Origin: an uncultured bacterium
GTDB taxonomy: Bacteria; Bacillota; Clostridia; Lachnospirales; Lachnospiraceae
Assembly: GCA_945871045.1 (NCBI GenBank)
Contig: CAMBUC010000151.1
Coordinates: 1-5,586, forward strand
Direction of reading: 5' to 3'
DNA length: 5,586 nt
Shown here: positions 1-4,958 of the stretch, in pieces
How positions within the stretch are numbered: the first letter of the stretch is position 1
How the letters are laid out: each line of letters opens with the position of its first letter
The notes under the pieces: generated by a model
Told to the model about the DNA's origin: nothing
The model's database searches: none
The model's input: the letters and a program-made list of their open reading frames with translations, nothing else
Program-made: the position numbers and the translations under genes

Positions 1-233
1 TGGAGGCAGGAAAGCACGTGAAGGTAGAAGGCAAAGATAACGATCTGCTGGAACTGATCGCAGCAGATGAGTCCTTTGGTTTAAGTTTAGAGGAATTACA
101 GGAGAGTATGGATCCTGCGAAGTATACAGGCCGGGCAGAATATCAGGTAGAGCAGTATCTGAAACATGTGATCCAGCCGATTCTGGATGCAAACAAAGAT
201 GTGCTTGGAATGACGGCAGAGATTAATGTCTAA
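1..233 (+). CDS. purB: Adenylosuccinate lyase, C-terminal fragment (5' end outside window)
   Basis: This is the last 76 codons of a gene entering from the left edge; the reading frame is open from base 3, so the GTG at 18 is an internal Val codon and not a start. Adenylosuccinate lyase is a cytosolic enzyme of purine synthesis. It releases fumarate from SAICAR to give AICAR and from adenylosuccinate to give AMP. The fragment reads as the C-terminal helical domain of the family: a KVEGKDNDLLE segment, then a 'IAADESFGLSLEELQ' stretch, then 'MDPAKYTGRAEYQVEQYL', which follow the usual order and spacing near the C-terminus of Gram-positive PurB. The catalytic residues lie upstream and cannot be checked. 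The stop is TAA at 231-233. No T-run terminator follows; the next 220 bases hold a palindromic repeat pair. The family call is from recognition of these motifs and is quite secure; argininosuccinate lyase or fumarase would not carry this tail. Confidence 0.87.
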   Translation, partial: EAGKHVKVEGKDNDLLELIAADESFGLSLEELQESMDPAKYTGRAEYQVEQYLKHVIQPILDANKDVLGMTAEINV

Positions 234-248
234 TTTTAGGAGAAGCAT

Positions 249-342
249 AAATTCCGAGCGTACATGATATCCCGCGACTTTGCATGTACAGTGCGGAGTG
301 AGATACATGACATCTTGGAGTATCATACTCAGTGGAAAGAAC
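249..342. repeat. Palindromic repeat, copy 1 (degenerate)
   Basis: The first copy begins AAATTCCGAGCG at 249 and matches copy 2 base for base for about 30 positions, with an offset of exactly 94. Its central hairpin is TGCAT-GTACA-GTGCG (281-295), where copy 2 has CGCAC-GTACG-GTGCG. The changes are C-to-T in the left arm, which leave U·G pairs instead of breaking the stem if the + strand is transcribed. The right arm (about 296-319) is more diverged and pairs imperfectly with the left arm. After it comes a small separate palindrome, GAGTATCATACTC (318-330), absent from copy 2. Function is unknown. It resembles the intergenic palindromes common in Lachnospiraceae, but I cannot name the family. 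Confidence 0.75.
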
Positions 343-416
343 AAATTCCGAGCGTACATGATATCCCGCGACTTCGCACGTACGGTGCGGAGCGGGATAC
401 ATGTATGTCGGAATTT
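343..416. repeat. Palindromic repeat, copy 2 (intact long hairpin)
   Basis: This 74-base imperfect palindrome can fold almost completely. The outer stem AAATTCCGA (343-351) pairs with TCGGAATTT (408-416) over nine perfect pairs. A middle stem follows, then ATCCCGC against GCGGGAT, and a terminal CGCAC-GTACG-GTGCG hairpin. Only single-base or two-base bulges interrupt it. No T-run follows on either strand, so it is not a standard intrinsic terminator. It may act as an mRNA-end stabiliser or processing site, or be a miniature mobile element of REP or MITE type. GAAG occurs on both sides of the two-copy block (242-245 and 417-420), which is too short to count as a target duplication. Confidence 0.8.
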
Positions 417-456
417 GAAGTAGTGAGAAGTACAAATCATAGAAGGAAGAACATTT

Positions 457-1266
457 ATGAAGATCACATCAGTCACTGACGCAAACGGTGTCACAACAAC
501 CATATTCGATACAGAGCAGGCTTCAAGTACCTTGTCTGATTTTTCCACACAACTGAATACCTATTTGAAGACGGATGGTCAGTTAGAGACAATCTTCGAA
601 AAGGCAGCCAGTACCTACGGCGTTGACGTGGAACTCTTGAAGGCGATGGCAAAGGCGGAATCTGATTTTGATCCAAATGCAACCAGCAGAAGCGGCGCCA
701 TGGGCATCATGCAGTTGATGCCGGGAACGGCGAAAGAACTGGGTGTGTCCAATGCTTATGATCCTGAGGAAAACATTATGGGAGGCGCAAAGTACATAGC
801 ATCCCTTCTGGATAAATATGAAGGGAATGTTTCCTATGCACTTGCTGCCTATAATGCAGGAAGCGGCAACGTGGACAAGTATGGCGGCATACCACCCTTT
901 GAAGAAACACAGAATTATGTGACAAAGATTCTGGGCTATCTGCAAAACGGCGGTGTGGAACTTCCGGATCAGTGGACAGATTCTTCTACAGGTTCGGGTT
1001 CTGTGGACAATTCATTAAATGAAGTGTTAAAGCAGCTGTTTACCCGTGAGGATTATGAGGATTTCCTGCGTCTGTTTTTGGAACGGCTGTCTCAACGTCT
1101 GGAGGAAAAGGTAAGCGGAATTGGAAATGCGAATGAGAAAACGGACGCAGATCCTTCAGATAAAGAGGAAGCAGAGAAAAGCGATGCTTATATTGCTTTC
1201 CGCAATTTCGGCAATACGAACCGGATGGCAGTGTATTTAAAGCCTTCCGAAAACAAAATCATATAG
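457..1266 (+). CDS. Soluble lytic transglycosylase (SLT domain, GH23-like), no signal peptide
   Basis: A 269-residue protein predicted to cleave the MurNAc-GlcNAc bond of peptidoglycan, leaving 1,6-anhydroMurNAc ends. The SLT domain spans about residues 43-165. The catalytic Glu is E68 in AMAKAESDFDP, followed by the family motifs GIMQLMPGTA (83-92), NIMGGAKYIASLLDKY (106-121), ALAAYNAGSGNV (128-139) and IPPFEETQNYVTKIL (145-159). The N-terminal 40 residues are polar (MKITSVTDANG...) with no hydrophobic segment, so no Sec signal peptide is visible. Residues 170-269 are a Ser/Gly linker, a helical stretch (186-218) and a charged low-complexity tail. The start is ATG 457, with AGAAGGAAG at 441-449 as ribosome binding site. 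Export without a signal could mean a flagellar or other specialised route, or a role after lysis; this is inference, as no flagellar gene is in view. Single-gene transcription unit or read-through from purB; its 3' end faces the tRNA. Confidence 0.88.
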   Translation: MKITSVTDANGVTTTIFDTEQASSTLSDFSTQLNTYLKTDGQLETIFEKAASTYGVDVELLKAMAKAESDFDPNATSRSGAMGIMQLMPGTAKELGVSNAYDPEENIMGGAKYIASLLDKYEGNVSYALAAYNAGSGNVDKYGGIPPFEETQNYVTKILGYLQNGGVELPDQWTDSSTGSGSVDNSLNEVLKQLFTREDYEDFLRLFLERLSQRLEEKVSGIGNANEKTDADPSDKEEAEKSDAYIAFRNFGNTNRMAVYLKPSENKII

Positions 1267-1293
1267 AAGGCCATGAATCAGCGTTTTTTGCAA

Positions 1294-1313
1294 GCGCCTC
1301 CGGCTGGAGGCGT
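1294..1313 (+). other. GC-rich hairpin after the transglycosylase gene
   Basis: CGCCTCC (1295-1301) pairs with GGAGGCG (1306-1312) around a GGCT tetraloop, with a flanking G·U pair. It lies 27 bases after the transglycosylase stop. No U-run follows, so it is a weak terminator at best and could instead protect the mRNA 3' end. A second, weaker hairpin follows at 1318-1340 (TATAGGA / TCCTATA, nine-base loop). Confidence 0.5.
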
Positions 1314-1349
1314 GTCATATAGGATACGAAGTTTCCTATACAACACAAC

Positions 1350-1379
1350 AAAAAAGGTACAAGCATAGGCTTGTACCTT
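1350..1379 (-). terminator. Intrinsic terminator of tRNA-Thr
   Basis: A perfect 11-bp stem, AAGGTACAAGC (1354-1364) against GCTTGTACCTT (1369-1379), with a four-base loop. On the minus strand the hairpin is followed by a T-run (complement of A1350-A1355), while the + strand side continues AAATAATAAAG with no U-run. It therefore terminates the minus-strand tRNA transcript, 9 bases past the tRNA 3' end. It may also block + strand read-through from the transglycosylase gene less efficiently. Confidence 0.88.
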
Positions 1380-1388
1380 AAATAATAA

Positions 1389-1461
1389 AGCTGCCGACGG
1401 GAATCGGACCCGTGACCTCCGCACTACCAATGCGACGCTCTACCGCCTGAGCCACGGCAGC
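1389..1461 (-). tRNA. tRNA-Thr (anticodon GGT)
   Basis: The reverse complement folds as a full cloverleaf. The acceptor stem is GCTGCCG/CGGCAGC (7 bp). The D arm is GCTC/GAGC with loop AGGCGGTA. The anticodon arm is TCGCA/TGCGG (first pair T·G) with loop TTGGTAG, giving anticodon GGT for threonine codons ACC and ACU. The variable loop is AGGTC and the T arm ACGGG/CCCGT with loop TCCGATT. The body is 72 bases and the discriminator base is T (A1389 on the + strand). CCA is not encoded; the sequence goes on TTATTATT into the terminator, so CCA must be added by the nucleotidyltransferase. One oddity: position 55 of the T loop is C where nearly all elongator tRNAs have U (pseudouridine). Strong promoter upstream and terminator downstream indicate a single-gene unit. 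Confidence 0.95.
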
Positions 1462-1474
1462 TTGTTGTGTGTTG

Positions 1475-1503
1475 TTGAAGCACTCAACAAATAGTAATAT
1501 ACT
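1475..1503 (+). promoter_or_regulatory. Probable sigma-A promoter of the acetyltransferase-calpain operon
   Basis: TTGAAG (-35, 1475-1480) is separated by 17 bases from TATACT (-10, 1498-1503). Transcription would start near 1510, about 60 bases before the acetyltransferase start. Its -10 overlaps the -10 of the tRNA promoter on the other strand. The -35 lies within the 7-bp inverted repeat at 1472-1490, which could serve as an operator, though no specific regulator can be named. Confidence 0.6.
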
Positions 1504-1524
1504 ATAACATAAAATGATTGTCAA
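1496..1524 (-). promoter_or_regulatory. Sigma-A promoter of tRNA-Thr
   Basis: On the minus strand, a perfect TTGACA (-35, bases 1524-1519) is followed by a 17-base spacer and TATATT (-10, bases 1501-1496). Transcription would start near 1489, leaving a leader of about 28 bases before the tRNA 5' end. The leader region holds TTGTTGA / TCAACAA (1472-1490), a 7-bp inverted repeat. Confidence 0.85.
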
Positions 1525-1557
1525 CAGTAAAATGAAAAAAATTTAAAATGATTGAAA

Positions 1558-1566
1558 GAAGGAGAG
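1558..1566 (+). promoter_or_regulatory. Ribosome binding site deciding the GTG start of the acetyltransferase
   Basis: GAAGGAGAG has its GGAG core at 1561-1564, five bases before GTG 1570. The in-frame TTG at 1552 would put this site inside the coding sequence and has no good site of its own, so GTG 1570 is preferred. Confidence 0.75.
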
Positions 1567-1569
1567 ACT

Positions 1570-2427
1570 GTGGAACTGATACGGTTACAACGGGATACAC
1601 TATCTGAGTGGGCCGGATTTATTCCGGAAGAGTTGTTTTTGGAACTGATGGGCGGGGGAAGACATCTGCATGCGGTGGGTGTAACCTTCAAGGACGAACC
1701 GGCAGGAGCATTGTGCTGGAAAGAAAACGAAAAGGAATGGGTGCTTCAAAGCATTTTTATACATCCTGAATACAGGCATCTGAGACTGGGAAGCGAACTG
1801 GTGGCGTACCTTTCTGAGGAAGTGAAACAAAAGAATTGCGAACAGATATCCGTATCCTATGAACAGGAGGGAGAACGGGAGAGTTTGACACCGTTTTTAC
1901 GGCGATGCGGTTTTATGATGGAGACGATGGAACTTCCACTGGGCGTGACCACATTGGAGAAGGTGATCGAAGCACTGAAAAAATATGATGCATTTCGCAA
2001 GAAGAAAGGAAGGATCCGGCCCCTGTACCAGTTATCCAAGCGGGAGCGGTACTTGTGTAATGAGTGGCTGCTTCGGGAGATTGGGGAAAGTATCCGTTCT
2101 TATGTGCAGGAACGTCCGGCCAGTTATGTGATAATGAGAGAGGATGAACCGACGGGAACACTTTTATTCAGTGAACAGCAGCATGCCATCAGTCTGGATT
2201 ATTGCTGGGTAAGGCAGGACTGCATGACGAATTTTCTTCCGCTTCTGGCAGTGGCAGCAAACGACTTTTACGGACAATATCCAACGGAAACACGGATAGA
2301 GATGATCTTATCCACAGAACAGGTACAGAGTCTGTATACACGTATGCTGGGGGAAGAAAGAGAAACAGCCATTTTGTGTAAAGGTCATTTTTCACCGGTT
2401 CCAAAGGAACTTTTGACAGCGTTTTAA
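1570..2427 (+). CDS. GNAT-family N-acetyltransferase, probably tandem-domain
   Basis: A 285-residue protein from GTG 1570, predicted to transfer an acyl group from acyl-CoA to an amine; the substrate is unknown. Residues about 1-125 show a GNAT fold: an acceptor-side strand (VGVTFKDEPAGALCW, 36-50), then motif A (EWVLQSIFIHPEYRHLRLGSELVAYL, 56-81), then 'TPFLRRCGFMMETMEL' (107-122), the usual late strand-helix element. In motif A the pyrophosphate loop reads YRHLRLGSEL; the second glycine of the common RxxGxG pattern is kept while the first is Arg, so CoA binding may be altered. Residues about 150-285 look like a second, degenerate GNAT half (SYVIMREDEPTGTLLF, 185-200) without a recognisable CoA loop. 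It stands first in a probable operon, 19 bases before the calpain-like gene, behind a promoter at 1475-1503. The family call is good; substrate and link to the protease are inference. Confidence 0.8.
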   Translation: MELIRLQRDTLSEWAGFIPEELFLELMGGGRHLHAVGVTFKDEPAGALCWKENEKEWVLQSIFIHPEYRHLRLGSELVAYLSEEVKQKNCEQISVSYEQEGERESLTPFLRRCGFMMETMELPLGVTTLEKVIEALKKYDAFRKKKGRIRPLYQLSKRERYLCNEWLLREIGESIRSYVQERPASYVIMREDEPTGTLLFSEQQHAISLDYCWVRQDCMTNFLPLLAVAANDFYGQYPTETRIEMILSTEQVQSLYTRMLGEERETAILCKGHFSPVPKELLTAF

Positions 2428-2446
2428 AGAGAAGGAGAAGAAACAT

Positions 2447-4693
2447 ATGTGCATAGAACAGGGAACACAGCAACAGCAGCAGGCGCAGATCAAAACTGCG
2501 CAGGTGCAGGAACAGCGGAGGCAGCAGGTACAGGCAGAGACTCATCAGGAAGATTATATGGCGCAGTATCTCCAGCAAAAAGGCGGTCAGTATGCACAGG
2601 ATGCGAGAAACGCATATCTAGCGCAGACGGCACACATGCAAGATACTGCCCAATTGGGAAAAAAGAGTTTTAAGTCAAATACGCAGGAAAAAAAGCTGCG
2701 AAATGAAAGAATTGACAGAGCGAAATTGATGACCGACAGAGCAACCGCGTATACCCTGGATGTCTATGATCAGATGAAGGAAGTGCGCGAGAAACAACAG
2801 ATGCGTAAGCAGGCTCGTGCGCAGGAAGCAGAAAATAAGGTGATAGTTTTAAAGACGATGGGAAACTGGCAACAGGATACGACAGAACAGCAGGCCGCTT
2901 TCCTGACCCGTATGTGGGTTGTTGAAAGTCATATCTATTCGCCAGAAATGTTTTTGACTTCAAACATCCAAAAGAAAGAAAATTTCATGAGGTATTATAC
3001 CTGGATCGAAGAATATGAAGAATTAATGGAAGCGTATCAGAAGGATCAGGATGCGTACGCGCCTTATGCAGAGGATATCGAGGGGCTGGTAGAGCATTTG
3101 GGCCCTGTGATCGATGCGCTTCGCCATCGGCTACAGGTGTTTTGTGAGCAGAACAGAGTTTCCTTGAAGGGTGAGATTTTAGATGAAACGGCAGAGAGCG
3201 CATCTCTGAGTGACACTGATATCACAGACTGGTTTGAGAAGGTCCGGGAATTTAATCAGTGGAAACATCACTTCAACGTGTCGGGCGGGCCTCTCACGGA
3301 TGAAGAACGGGAAAGTTTCCGGGAAATGAGAGAAGAGGCAGGAAGGCAGGAAAACCTTCAGAACAGACAAAACGCGCAGCCATTGCAGCGAACGAGAGAC
3401 GAGGCTGTTTCTACTCCTTCAGATCTGCTGGAACAAAGATCCAGACAGGAACTGCGTCGGCTGAATTACCGGTTGTATGAAGCCGGTCTGACAGATGCTG
3501 CCAAGACCGTGCATGCATATGTGCAGGGAACCCGTTATGAAGTAGGATACACAGAGGAGCGCAAACGGCTCCAAAAAGCTATCGCCGCAGTAAATGCTGC
3601 GCTTGAAAAGACGGACAACCTGCATGCGGTTCACTTGTTGAACAATATGAAGGATTACTTTGCGCAAATGACCAATGGTACGCTGCAGATACCGGCAACT
3701 GCGCAGATTTTAGATTGTTCGAATAAAGAATTGAAAGAAACCGGCGGAGACGGAGGCGGAAGCACAAGAAACGCGATGATCCGAGGGGCTATGCGTTGGA
3801 GTAACCAGAAAGATACCCCATTATTTTCCCATGAACCAGTCACAAACGATCTGAAACAGCGTCTGGTGTCCAACTGTTATATGGTGGCAAGCACCTGCGG
3901 ACTGGTAAATCTGAATCCCGCTGTGCTAAAGGAATGTATCAAGGATAACGGAGATGGAACCGTGACGGTACGTCTTTATGAAAATGAACCGGTTAAAAAG
4001 GAAAAAACGGCTGAACAGAAAACCACCGAAGGCGGACTGGGGGATGATCTGGAAGGACCGGATGATTTTGAATTTATAGACATGGATGAGATCGAACAAT
4101 ATGAGCTTCGTCCGGTCTATGTCAAAGTATCGAAAGAAATTCCACGCATTGCAGGGGCGGACGCACTGTCAGCCGGTGCGCTGTGGATGCAGATGATCGA
4201 AAAGGCATGCGCATATCTGGGCAGAAACAGACGAACCGGTTATCAGTCCCTGTGGTACGGAGAAGGCGGCAGTTTTTTGGAACGTTTGCTTGGAATCCCC
4301 AGGGAACTGGTGAATAAAGATACACCGGAAGATCAGGATGCGTTATTTGATGGCATCTGTCATGCAAGCGAGAATCAGATCGTTTATCATGCCGGAACAT
4401 ACAATGAAAAGAAAGCAGCCGGCGGAAATGACACGGACGGGTTAAACACCGGACATGCCTATGCAGTATTGGGTGGCAAGGTTGAGAACGGGCAGAAATA
4501 TGTGCTGCTTCGCAATCCGTACAGCACCCATTCCCTGCAATACAAGGAGGATAATGTCAGAGAAACGACAGGCTCGCTGCTGTCTGTTTCATCGGATGAG
4601 ACTTACGGTCAGTTTTATATGAAGTTCGAGGAGTTTGTACGGGATTTTCAAACCGTGTCCCTTACGGATTTAAAGAAAAAGCCGGCTCTATGA
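2447..4693 (+). CDS. Calpain-like cysteine protease (peptidase family C2) with long helical N-terminal region
   Basis: A 748-residue protein starting at ATG 2447, with GGAG at 2434-2437 nine bases upstream. Residues 1-60 are Gln-rich, about 65-135 charged and probably coiled-coil, and about 140-430 mostly helical with no family I recognise. A GGDGGGS linker (433-439) precedes the catalytic region. There, PLFSHEPVTNDLKQRLVSNCY follows the calpain layout: Q471 (oxyanion hole) lies six residues before nucleophile C477. The later elements are LWMQMIEKACAYLG (579-592, the 'EKAYAK' region), GHAYAVLGG (H670) and LLRNPYS (N690), completing Cys-His-Asn. Both Trp residues that usually follow Cys and Asn-Pro in calpains are Tyr here (Y478, Y692). 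An acidic insert (about 519-553) lies between Cys and His. No signal peptide or membrane segment is seen, and no C2-like or EF-hand domain. Expected to be a cytosolic, or unconventionally exported, limited-proteolysis enzyme. Papain-like transglutaminase is a less likely alternative. Confidence 0.78.
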   Translation: MCIEQGTQQQQQAQIKTAQVQEQRRQQVQAETHQEDYMAQYLQQKGGQYAQDARNAYLAQTAHMQDTAQLGKKSFKSNTQEKKLRNERIDRAKLMTDRATAYTLDVYDQMKEVREKQQMRKQARAQEAENKVIVLKTMGNWQQDTTEQQAAFLTRMWVVESHIYSPEMFLTSNIQKKENFMRYYTWIEEYEELMEAYQKDQDAYAPYAEDIEGLVEHLGPVIDALRHRLQVFCEQNRVSLKGEILDETAESASLSDTDITDWFEKVREFNQWKHHFNVSGGPLTDEERESFREMREEAGRQENLQNRQNAQPLQRTRDEAVSTPSDLLEQRSRQELRRLNYRLYEAGLTDAAKTVHAYVQGTRYEVGYTEERKRLQKAIAAVNAALEKTDNLHAVHLLNNMKDYFAQMTNGTLQIPATAQILDCSNKELKETGGDGGGSTRNAMIRGAMRWSNQKDTPLFSHEPVTNDLKQRLVSNCYMVASTCGLVNLNPAVLKECIKDNGDGTVTVRLYENEPVKKEKTAEQKTTEGGLGDDLEGPDDFEFIDMDEIEQYELRPVYVKVSKEIPRIAGADALSAGALWMQMIEKACAYLGRNRRTGYQSLWYGEGGSFLERLLGIPRELVNKDTPEDQDALFDGICHASENQIVYHAGTYNEKKAAGGNDTDGLNTGHAYAVLGGKVENGQKYVLLRNPYSTHSLQYKEDNVRETTGSLLSVSSDETYGQFYMKFEEFVRDFQTVSLTDLKKKPAL

Positions 4694-4699
4694 TCTTCC

Positions 4700-4728
4700 T
4701 TCGGCGATCCCATCCGGTGATCGCCGAA
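4700..4728 (+). terminator. Hairpin after the calpain-like gene, probable weak terminator
   Basis: TTCGGCGATC (4700-4709) pairs perfectly with GATCGCCGAA (4719-4728) around a nine-base loop, 6 bases after the TGA stop. The stem is strong but is followed by AGAAAGGATTC and not a U-run, so termination may be incomplete or the hairpin may mark the mRNA 3' end after processing. Confidence 0.55.
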
Positions 4729-4739
4729 AGAAAGGATTC

Positions 4740-4768
4740 TTGACATTTAATTCTTGGAATGATACGAT
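4740..4768 (+). promoter_or_regulatory. Probable sigma-A promoter of the mgtE leader
   Basis: A perfect TTGACA (-35, 4740-4745), 17-base spacer and TACGAT (-10, 4763-4768; 4 of 6 consensus). Start of transcription would be near 4775, giving an mgtE leader of about 250 bases that includes the small ORF, the long hairpin and the terminator. Confidence 0.65.
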
Positions 4769-4814
4769 AAAAAATATGAGTAAACAAAAATAAAAACAGA
4801 AAGAGGGTGTGACC

Positions 4815-4958
4815 ATGGACGGTTCTGATAGTTACGGGCATAAACAGGTGAACGATAGACAGCATAAAGCGTTTCAGATGTCAAAAGCGGATTGTGGTAC
4901 CCCTCGCTTTTTAAGATCTGAAGCATTTCTGATGTCCATCGTTCGTTTCATTGGTTAG
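4815..4958 (+). CDS. 47-codon leader ORF upstream of mgtE (hypothetical)
   Basis: An ATG at 4815 with GAGGG (4803-4807) seven bases upstream opens a 47-residue frame ending in TAG at 4956-4958. The product starts MDGSDSYGHKQVNDRQHK and ends FLMSIVRFIG. It is mildly basic, with no signal peptide, membrane helix or family I recognise. The frame runs through the whole long hairpin (about 4846-4948), and its stop lies in the loop of the terminator at 4935-4976. If it is translated, the ribosome would open the upstream hairpin and, when at the stop codon, would cover part of the terminator. That is the geometry of a leader peptide that controls mgtE. It may equally be a chance frame over a structured RNA; reading-frame conservation in relatives would decide. 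Confidence 0.35.
   Translation: MDGSDSYGHKQVNDRQHKAFQMSKADCGTPRFLRSEAFLMSIVRFIG
4846..4948 (+). ncRNA. Long imperfect hairpin in the mgtE leader, candidate cis-regulatory RNA
   Basis: The + strand RNA can fold into one rod of about 100 bases. The basal helix is GAACGATAGACA (4850-4861) against TGTCCATCGTTC (4933-4944), 11 of 12 paired with one A·C mismatch, extended outward by weaker G·U pairs. The middle helix is TTCAGAT (4873-4879) with ATCTGAA (4916-4922), plus a GC pair set beyond a two-base bulge. The apical helix is AAAAGCG (4883-4889) with CGCTTTT (4905-4911), leaving a 15-base loop containing GTGGTACCCC. The 3' side of the basal helix is the same segment that forms the 5' arm of the terminator at 4935, so the two folds exclude each other. 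I recognise no known riboswitch class. A decayed palindromic mobile element is the main alternative. Confidence 0.6.

Larger units (their letters stand above)
234..456. other. Intergenic region between purB and the transglycosylase gene
   Basis: About 220 bases with no credible gene. Most of it is two copies of a palindromic repeat (described separately). The remainder is a short A/G-rich stretch at 417-456 ending in the ribosome binding site of the next gene. I see no convincing sigma-A promoter for that gene: TTGAAG at 415-420 has only a poor -10 (CATAGA) 17 bases on. Overlapping open frames on both strands here arise from the repeat and lack ribosome binding sites. Confidence 0.7.

Noticed and set aside
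249..416. CRISPR array from two repeated units.
   Set aside because: Only two units, each a long near-complete palindrome with diverged right arms, and no regular short repeat-spacer pattern.
264..479. 71-residue + strand open frame through the palindrome pair.
   Set aside because: Its content comes from the repeat, it overlaps the transglycosylase start, and it has no ribosome binding site.
96..548. 150-residue open frame on the minus strand across the repeats.
   Set aside because: It overlaps purB and the transglycosylase start, repeats itself because of the palindromes, and has no ribosome binding site or recognisable protein features.
1552..1569. TTG 1552 as start of the acetyltransferase.
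   Set aside because: It would place the GAAGGAGAG ribosome binding site inside the coding region; GTG 1570 is spaced correctly from that site.
2447..2530. CAG-rich start of the calpain-like gene as a triplet repeat tract liable to slippage.
   Set aside because: The glutamine codons are a short mixture of CAA and CAG interrupted by other codons, not a pure tandem repeat.
2189..2578. Leu-rich 129-residue minus-strand frame that looks membrane-like.
   Set aside because: It is antisense to the acetyltransferase end and the Gln-rich start of the calpain-like gene; CAG/GAA-rich codons read backwards give Leu, Phe and Ser runs.
4890..4907. TGTGGTACCCCTCG resembles the T-box motif (UGGNACC with flanking G and C bases).
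   Set aside because: Only the 7-base UGGUACC core matches. The leader from the promoter is too short for a stem I with specifier loop, and the downstream gene, mgtE, is not an aminoacyl-tRNA synthetase or amino-acid gene.
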